Part shown: positions 59,500 through 64,000 of the stretch, piece by piece
Numbering within the stretch: position 1 is the first letter of the stretch
Layout of the letters: every line of letters starts with the position of its first letter
Origin: an uncultured Eubacteriales bacterium
GTDB lineage: Bacteria; Bacillota; Clostridia; Oscillospirales; UBA644
Length of the DNA: 64,000 bases
Reading direction: 5' to 3'
NCBI GenBank assembly: GCA_900547165.1
Contig: URFZ01000009.1
Coordinates: 1 to 64,000, forward strand
Notes under the pieces: model-generated
Databases searched by the model: none
Told to the model about the DNA's origin: nothing
The model's input: only the letters and a program-made list of their open reading frames with translations
Position numbers and translations under genes: made by a program

Positions 59500-60714
59500 T
59501 TATTCAAAATCGTATGCCATGTTGAGTATGGTCATCAGTCCGTCTCTGCCTATCTTCGGAATGGACGGAAGATTGCCGTCCGCGTCGCAGCCGTGTGCGA
59601 TAACTTCGTCGGCTATCTTGTCAAGATCTTCTTTCGGAACGTTGACGGATTTAAGATTTACGGGAACGCCGACTTCTTTGACGAACGCAACGAATTTGTC
59701 AATGCACTCGTCAGCAACGTCGATATCTTTTCTTCCTTCTCTGTCAAGTCTGAAAATTCTGTATCCGAGTTCAGCAAATCTTGCCGCTCTTTCATCGTTC
59801 AGGTGTGCGGTGTAGCGGAAGAACGCGGGCATGATAACCGCAAGCGTTACGCCGTGGTCAATGTCGTAAAGCGCAGAGAGAACGTGTCCTATCTGATGGC
59901 AGGGCGTGGGTGCTGCAAGTCCCGCTTGCAGATAGCCGTTCCAAGTCAGCGTGGAAGCCCATTGAAGCGACGCTCTTGCCTGAATGTCGTCGGGGTCTTT
60001 GAAAATCTTCCTGATAAGATCCATTACCGCCATGAGAAGTCCCTCGTGGCATCTGTCCTGAACAGGGGAGTTCTGGTCGCCGTTCAGATACGCTTCAAGA
60101 ACGTGGGACATTGCGTCAACCGCTCCCGCAGCCATCGGGAATTTGGGAAGCGTCGCCGTTACGCAGGGGTCCATTACGCAGATCTTCGGATAAAGAACGG
60201 GCGCCCAGATATATGCTTTTTCGTGCGTTCTGTCATTTGTTGCAACCGCTACATTGTTCGTTTCTGAAGAAGTTGCGGATTTTGTCGGTATCATAATCGT
60301 GGGAAGCGTGTCCGTCGGGGGAACTGCAACCGCCTTGTCGTGACGGGAAACAAACATCTTCCACGGGTCGCCGTCGTATTTAACGCCCGCACCTATCGCT
60401 TTTGCTGAGTCCATAACGCTGCCGCCGCCGAGCGCAACGATAACTTCTATGCCTTCTTTTCTGCATATATCTATCGCTTCTTCGATGTCGGAAAGACGCG
60501 GATTCGGTTTTACCTTGAAAAATTCTGTGACGGTAACGCCCGCATCTTTGAAACTCTTATCGAGTTTTGCAAGCAATTCGTTGAAAAAATCGTGTACGTC
60601 GTAGGTGACGAGCATTGCCTTTGTGCCGTACTCTTTGGTATATTTTCCGATATTCTCGGCTTCACCGGGACCGAAGATGATACGGACAGGGTTGTAAAGT
60701 TCAAAGTTAAGCAT
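59500..60714 (-). CDS. Iron-containing alcohol dehydrogenase
   Basis: A 404-residue group III alcohol dehydrogenase, class of butanol and 1,3-propanediol dehydrogenases. NAD(P) loop GGGSVMDSAKAIG, and metal ligands in AVDAMSHVLE (D, H), PTPCHQIGHVLS (H) and DIDHGVTLAV (H). It would reduce aldehydes to alcohols during fermentation with the aldehyde dehydrogenase encoded divergently at 60958. Its promoter is TTGACA-17-TAAGAT just upstream. The exact alcohol is not fixed by sequence. Confidence 0.93.
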   Translation of the reverse strand: MLNFELYNPVRIIFGPGEAENIGKYTKEYGTKAMLVTYDVHDFFNELLAKLDKSFKDAGVTVTEFFKVKPNPRLSDIEEAIDICRKEGIEVIVALGGGSVMDSAKAIGAGVKYDGDPWKMFVSRHDKAVAVPPTDTLPTIMIPTKSATSSETNNVAVATNDRTHEKAYIWAPVLYPKICVMDPCVTATLPKFPMAAGAVDAMSHVLEAYLNGDQNSPVQDRCHEGLLMAVMDLIRKIFKDPDDIQARASLQWASTLTWNGYLQAGLAAPTPCHQIGHVLSALYDIDHGVTLAVIMPAFFRYTAHLNDERAARFAELGYRIFRLDREGRKDIDVADECIDKFVAFVKEVGVPVNLKSVNVPKEDLDKIADEVIAHGCDADGNLPSIPKIGRDGLMTILNMAYDFE

Positions 60715-60750
60715 AAAACTGCCCTCTTTCGTTGTTTTATTGATGTTAAT

Positions 60751-60779
60751 ATCTTATCATTTATTGTATGTTTTGTCAA
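60751..60779 (-). promoter_or_regulatory. Promoter of the iron-ADH gene
   Basis: Minus strand: TTGACA (60779-60774), 17-bp spacer, TAAGAT (60756-60751). Divergent from the aldehyde dehydrogenase promoter. Confidence 0.72.
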
Positions 60780-60798
60780 GAGATATTCTCTTTTTTTC

Positions 60799-60827
60799 TT
60801 GACAAACGGGTTATTATATTGTATAAT
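60799..60827 (+). promoter_or_regulatory. Aldehyde dehydrogenase promoter
   Basis: TTGACA (60799-60804), 17-bp spacer, TATAAT (60822-60827); perfect on both boxes. Leader of about 125 bases, in which I see no known riboswitch. Confidence 0.85.
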
Positions 60828-60957
60828 GTGAATTGGAATAAAATGTCGTGCGCAGACCGTTTGCGCCGACCGAAAGGCTGTGCCCGAATACAGTGAATCT
60901 TGTGCGTTTTCGGGTATTGTTCGCAAATTAAATACAATAACAGAGAGGTGTCCGATT

Positions 60958-62391
60958 ATGCAGATGATAATCAACGGCGAGTACAGAGATTCGAGATCAG
61001 GCAAGACTTTTGACAACATCAACCCCTATACCGGCGATCTTGTTTGCAAAGTCGCGAGCGGTACTGCGGAAGATTTTGAAGAAGCCGCAAGGATAGCGAA
61101 AGCGTCTCAACCCGCTTGGGCGGCAACCCCGTTTTACGAAAGAGCGGCTATAATCAAAAGATTTGTCGCTTATGTCCGTGAAGACCTTGAAAAGATTGCA
61201 AAAGTTGTGACCGCAGAGGGCGGAAAAACGATAACCGACGCAAGAGGCGAACTTGAATGTCTTTGCATGGTTTTTGAGTCGTTCCTCGAAGCCGCACGTC
61301 ATCTTTACGGCAATTCCGTACCCCTTAACGCAGAGCCGAGAACTCAGGGCGACATTATTTTCACCGTCAGAGAGCCCATCGGCGTATTTGCCACGATCAC
61401 CCCGTTCAATTTCCCCATAGAACTTTATGCTCATAAGGTTGCGCCCGTTATCATAACAGGCAACGCCGTTATAATCAAGCCCGCGTCCGATACTCCGATG
61501 GCTGCGATGATGCTTACCGAACTTCTTCTCAAAGCGGGCGTTCCCGCAGGCGTTTGTCACTTCATTACGGGCAGCGGCAGAGAAGTGGGCGCATGGCTTT
61601 CGCAGACGACCAACATTGACGGCGTAAGTTTCACAGGTTCGACGCCTGTCGGCAGAGAACTTATGAAAGGCGGCGCGCATAATCTTCAACACGTCTTCCT
61701 CGAACTCGGCGGCAACGACCCCTACGTCGTTTTTGATTCCGCGGATATGGAAGTCGCGGTAAGAGAGGCTGTCGGCGGCAGAGTTTACAATGCGGGACAG
61801 ACTTGCTGCGCAAATAAGAGATTTATAATTCAGAACACCGTCAAAGCCGAATTTACCGAAAAACTCATCGCGGCTCTGAAAGAAGTCAAAGTGGGCGATC
61901 CCGCAGACCCCGCAACCGCTATGGGTTGTCTTGTTTCCGAAAAAGCGGCAAAGGGCATAGAGGAAGAAATAAACAAGGTTATCGCAGACGGCGGCAAACT
62001 TCTTTACGGCGGCAAGCGCAACGGCGCGTTTATCGACCCGACCGTTATCGAGGTTTCGAAAGATTCCGAAGTTGCAAACGACCTTGAAATCTTCGGACCC
62101 GTGTTCCCGATAATCGGATTCGATACTTTTGACGAAGCTGTTGAGATAGCAAATCAGACTTCGTTCGGACTTTCTTCCGGCGTTATCACGCAGGATATCA
62201 ACCTTGCGATGAAGTTTGCAAACAAAGTTCAGGCGGGAACGTGCGTTATCAACTCTTCGGGCAACTACCGCTCCGTTCATCAGCCGTTCGGCGGATATAA
62301 GCAGACAGGCATAGGCAGAGAGGGTACAAGCCATACTCTTTATGAAGTAACGCAGGAAAAATCCATTGTTATTAAAAATTGCCTGAAATAA
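60958..62391 (+). CDS. NAD(P)-dependent aldehyde dehydrogenase
   Basis: A 477-residue ALDH-superfamily enzyme. Rossmann loop FTGSTPVG, catalytic glutamate in LELGGNDPY, and catalytic cysteine in NAGQTCCANKR. The N-terminus (MQMIINGEYRDSRSGKTFD) and size fit glyceraldehyde-3-phosphate, lactaldehyde or succinate-semialdehyde dehydrogenases. ATG 60958 follows AGAGAGGTG; the longer frame has no support. It is opposite the Fe-ADH, so the pair could interconvert an aldehyde between acid and alcohol. Confidence 0.92.
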   Translation: MQMIINGEYRDSRSGKTFDNINPYTGDLVCKVASGTAEDFEEAARIAKASQPAWAATPFYERAAIIKRFVAYVREDLEKIAKVVTAEGGKTITDARGELECLCMVFESFLEAARHLYGNSVPLNAEPRTQGDIIFTVREPIGVFATITPFNFPIELYAHKVAPVIITGNAVIIKPASDTPMAAMMLTELLLKAGVPAGVCHFITGSGREVGAWLSQTTNIDGVSFTGSTPVGRELMKGGAHNLQHVFLELGGNDPYVVFDSADMEVAVREAVGGRVYNAGQTCCANKRFIIQNTVKAEFTEKLIAALKEVKVGDPADPATAMGCLVSEKAAKGIEEEINKVIADGGKLLYGGKRNGAFIDPTVIEVSKDSEVANDLEIFGPVFPIIGFDTFDEAVEIANQTSFGLSSGVITQDINLAMKFANKVQAGTCVINSSGNYRSVHQPFGGYKQTGIGREGTSHTLYEVTQEKSIVIKNCLK

Positions 62392-62444
62392 GATAAAATT
62401 TTAAGTTGTATAAAAATAAATAATATATTTTGAGGTGAAATGCT

Positions 62445-63299
62445 TTGTTAAGCGCAGAAAAAATCCTTGAGTTGAAACTCAAAGCCAACGAGATAAGAAA
62501 AGAGACCGTGAAAACGATCGCTTCTATCGGCGTAGGACATATCGGCGGCTCTCTTTCCATTGCCGACGTTATGGCTGTTCTTTACTTTGACGAGATGAAA
62601 GTTGACCCCAAGAACCCGAAATGGGACGGCAGAGACTGGCTCGTTGTTTCCAAAGGACACTCCGGTCCCGCAATTTACAGCACACTTGCAATCAAAGGTT
62701 TCTTTGACAGAGAAATGCTGTACACTCTCAACAAGCCCAACACGAATCTTCCGTCGCACTGCGATATGAGAAAAACTCCCGGTATCGATATGACGACAGG
62801 TTCTCTCGGTCAGGGCGCTTCCGCAGCCGCGGGTATCGCGCTCGGCAATAAAATGGACGGCAAAGACGACACTTATACCTATCTTATACTCGGCGACGGT
62901 GAGTCCCAGGAAGGTCAGGTTTGGGAAATGGCTATGTTTGCCGCTCACAGAAAACTCGGCAACCTTATCGGCTTTACCGACTACAACAAATTGCAGATAG
63001 ACGGCGCAACCGACGATGTTTGCTCTCTCGGCGACATTGTTGCGAAATACAAGGCTTTCGGCTGGGATTGCGTAATGGTAAACGGTCATGACGTTGCCGC
63101 CATTCACGACGCTATCGAAGCCGCAAAGACCGTAAAGGACAAGCCCTCTATGATAATCCTTGACACGATAAAGGGCAAGGGTATCTCCGCGCTTGAAGGC
63201 AAAGCAAGCTGCCATAACGCAAACATAAACGCGGAACAATGCGCCGAATACGTTGCGGAACTTGACGCGGAAGCAGAAGCAATTAAGGAGGGCAAATAA
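62445..63299 (+). CDS. Transketolase, N-terminal subunit
   Basis: A 284-residue TPP-binding half of transketolase: GHIGGSLSIADVMAVLY, the TPP-binding GDGESQEGQVWEM, and AAIHDAIEAAKTV. It combines with the C-terminal half encoded at 63301 to move two-carbon units in the pentose phosphate pathway; the split form is common in Clostridia. The start is TTG at 62445 with TGAGGTG about 8 bases before. An ATG at 62440 is out of frame and opens a three-codon frame (ATG CTT TGT TAA) that overlaps the start. Confidence 0.93.
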   Translation: MLSAEKILELKLKANEIRKETVKTIASIGVGHIGGSLSIADVMAVLYFDEMKVDPKNPKWDGRDWLVVSKGHSGPAIYSTLAIKGFFDREMLYTLNKPNTNLPSHCDMRKTPGIDMTTGSLGQGASAAAGIALGNKMDGKDDTYTYLILGDGESQEGQVWEMAMFAAHRKLGNLIGFTDYNKLQIDGATDDVCSLGDIVAKYKAFGWDCVMVNGHDVAAIHDAIEAAKTVKDKPSMIILDTIKGKGISALEGKASCHNANINAEQCAEYVAELDAEAEAIKEGK

Positions 63300-63300
63300 G

Positions 63301-64000
63301 ATGGGATTCAAAGTCAGAAATGAAGTCGTTGCGGAAAAGACCGCAATGAGAGACGCTTTCTGCCAGACCCTTATCGAACTGGCAAAGAAAGATGATAGGA
63401 TCTGCCTTCTTGACGCAGACCTTATGGGTGCAATGGGAACAAAACCCTTTGCAAAGGAACTTCCCGAAAGAACCGTTGACTGCGGTATTCAGGAAGCAAA
63501 TATGATAGGTGTTGCGGCAGGTCTTTCCGCAGAGGGAAAAATCCCGTTCGCTCACACGTTCGGTATCTTCGCAACAAGAAGAGCCTGCGACCAGATATTC
63601 GTATCCTGCGCTTATGCGGGACGTACCGTTAAAATAATCGGCTCCGACCCCGGCGTTACCGCAGCTCTCAACGGCGGTACTCACATGCCGTTTGAAGACC
63701 TCGGAATAATGAGAGGTATGCCCGAAGTAACCGTTATCGAGCCGACCGATGTAACCATGCTCAAAGATCTTCTTCCGAAGATAGCAGCCAAACCCGGCGT
63801 TGACTATCTGCGTCTTGTAAGAAAATCCTGCGAGGCTATATACGAAGAGGGTTCGACCTTTGAAATAGGCAAAGCAAACGTTCTCCGCGAGGGTGACGAT
63901 GTTGCAATTATCGCAATGGGTTACTGTGTGGGACAGGCTCTCATAGCAGCAAAAGAACTTGAAGAAAAAGGTATCAAAGCGACCGTTATAGATATGTTCA
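63301..64000 (+). CDS. Transketolase, C-terminal subunit (cut by window end)
   Basis: ATG at 63301, one base after the previous stop; runs open to the end of the window. The pyrimidine-binding domain is visible: KDDRICLLDADLMGAMGTKP, the catalytic GIQEANMIGVAAGLS (E), AHTFGIFATRRA and GMPEVTVIEPTD. With the N-terminal half it forms the active enzyme. The missing end would hold the C-terminal domain. Confidence 0.93.
   Translation, partial: MGFKVRNEVVAEKTAMRDAFCQTLIELAKKDDRICLLDADLMGAMGTKPFAKELPERTVDCGIQEANMIGVAAGLSAEGKIPFAHTFGIFATRRACDQIFVSCAYAGRTVKIIGSDPGVTAALNGGTHMPFEDLGIMRGMPEVTVIEPTDVTMLKDLLPKIAAKPGVDYLRLVRKSCEAIYEEGSTFEIGKANVLREGDDVAIIAMGYCVGQALIAAKELEEKGIKATVIDMF

Noticed and set aside
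60840..60957. Riboswitch in the aldehyde dehydrogenase leader
   Set aside because: Some short pairings exist, but I could not match any known aptamer core and no terminator or masking stem is evident.

Overview
This is a window from a low-to-mid GC, Gram-positive, endospore-forming member of the Clostridia, probably an anaerobic gut-type lineage. The evidence is a spoVAC-spoVAD-spoVAE operon, a Clostridia-type division and cell-wall (dcw) cluster, a MurE of the meso-diaminopimelate type together with lysA, a split transketolase, an iron alcohol dehydrogenase paired with an aldehyde dehydrogenase, and many TTGACA-17-TATAAT promoters. No rRNA, tRNA, CRISPR or IS element was seen.

Layout. 1-1820: a run of hairpins, then lysA with its promoter and terminator. 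1839-3050: a tyrosine recombinase followed by a 283-bp segment between two perfect 26-bp inverted repeats. Each repeat looks like a Xer site (8-bp arms, 6-bp asymmetric centre), and the segment carries a near-consensus promoter that points away from the downstream operon in this copy. 3344-8174: an AT-rich operon of unrecognised zinc-ribbon and membrane proteins, one of them frameshifted; I read it as the target of the invertible promoter, drawn here in the OFF state. 8398-9636: an HhH-like protein and a small tyrosine phosphatase. 9704-16641: housekeeping genes (RluA-type pseudouridine synthase, serC-serA, WYL regulator with a membrane protein, a VanY-like protein lacking two zinc ligands). 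16642-20335: a long leader with a Shine-Dalgarno-masking hairpin, then a secreted metalloprotease and a membrane-anchored partner. 20496-31631: topB, a HAD protein, a membrane protein, a phosphoribosyltransferase, RluB, a DacF-type carboxypeptidase, an AlkD-like protein and an internally duplicated beta-helix lipoprotein. 31706-33528: spoVA genes. 33666-38282: a Sel1-type protein, two paralogous surface proteins and an orphan MazF. 38523-38642: an unlisted 39-residue cysteine-rich membrane microprotein. 38710-43128: polA, a YwlE-like phosphatase, rimI and tsaD. 43471-57592: the dcw cluster (mraZ, rsmH, ftsL, PBP, murE, murF, divergent mraY, ftsW, murG, murA, ftsQ, ftsZ), with no murD or ftsA. 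57607-64000: HAD phosphatase, small membrane protein, beta-propeller, Fe-ADH, ALDH and transketolase.

The best candidate for a new system is 1839-8174: a recombinase, its two inverted sites, a promoter between them, and a multi-gene operon of unknown zinc-ribbon/membrane proteins that the promoter would serve after inversion. Second-line leads are the masked ribosome site before the metalloprotease, the MraY lacking canonical catalytic residues inside the dcw cluster, the VanY-like pseudoenzyme, and the cysteine-rich microprotein with its own terminator.
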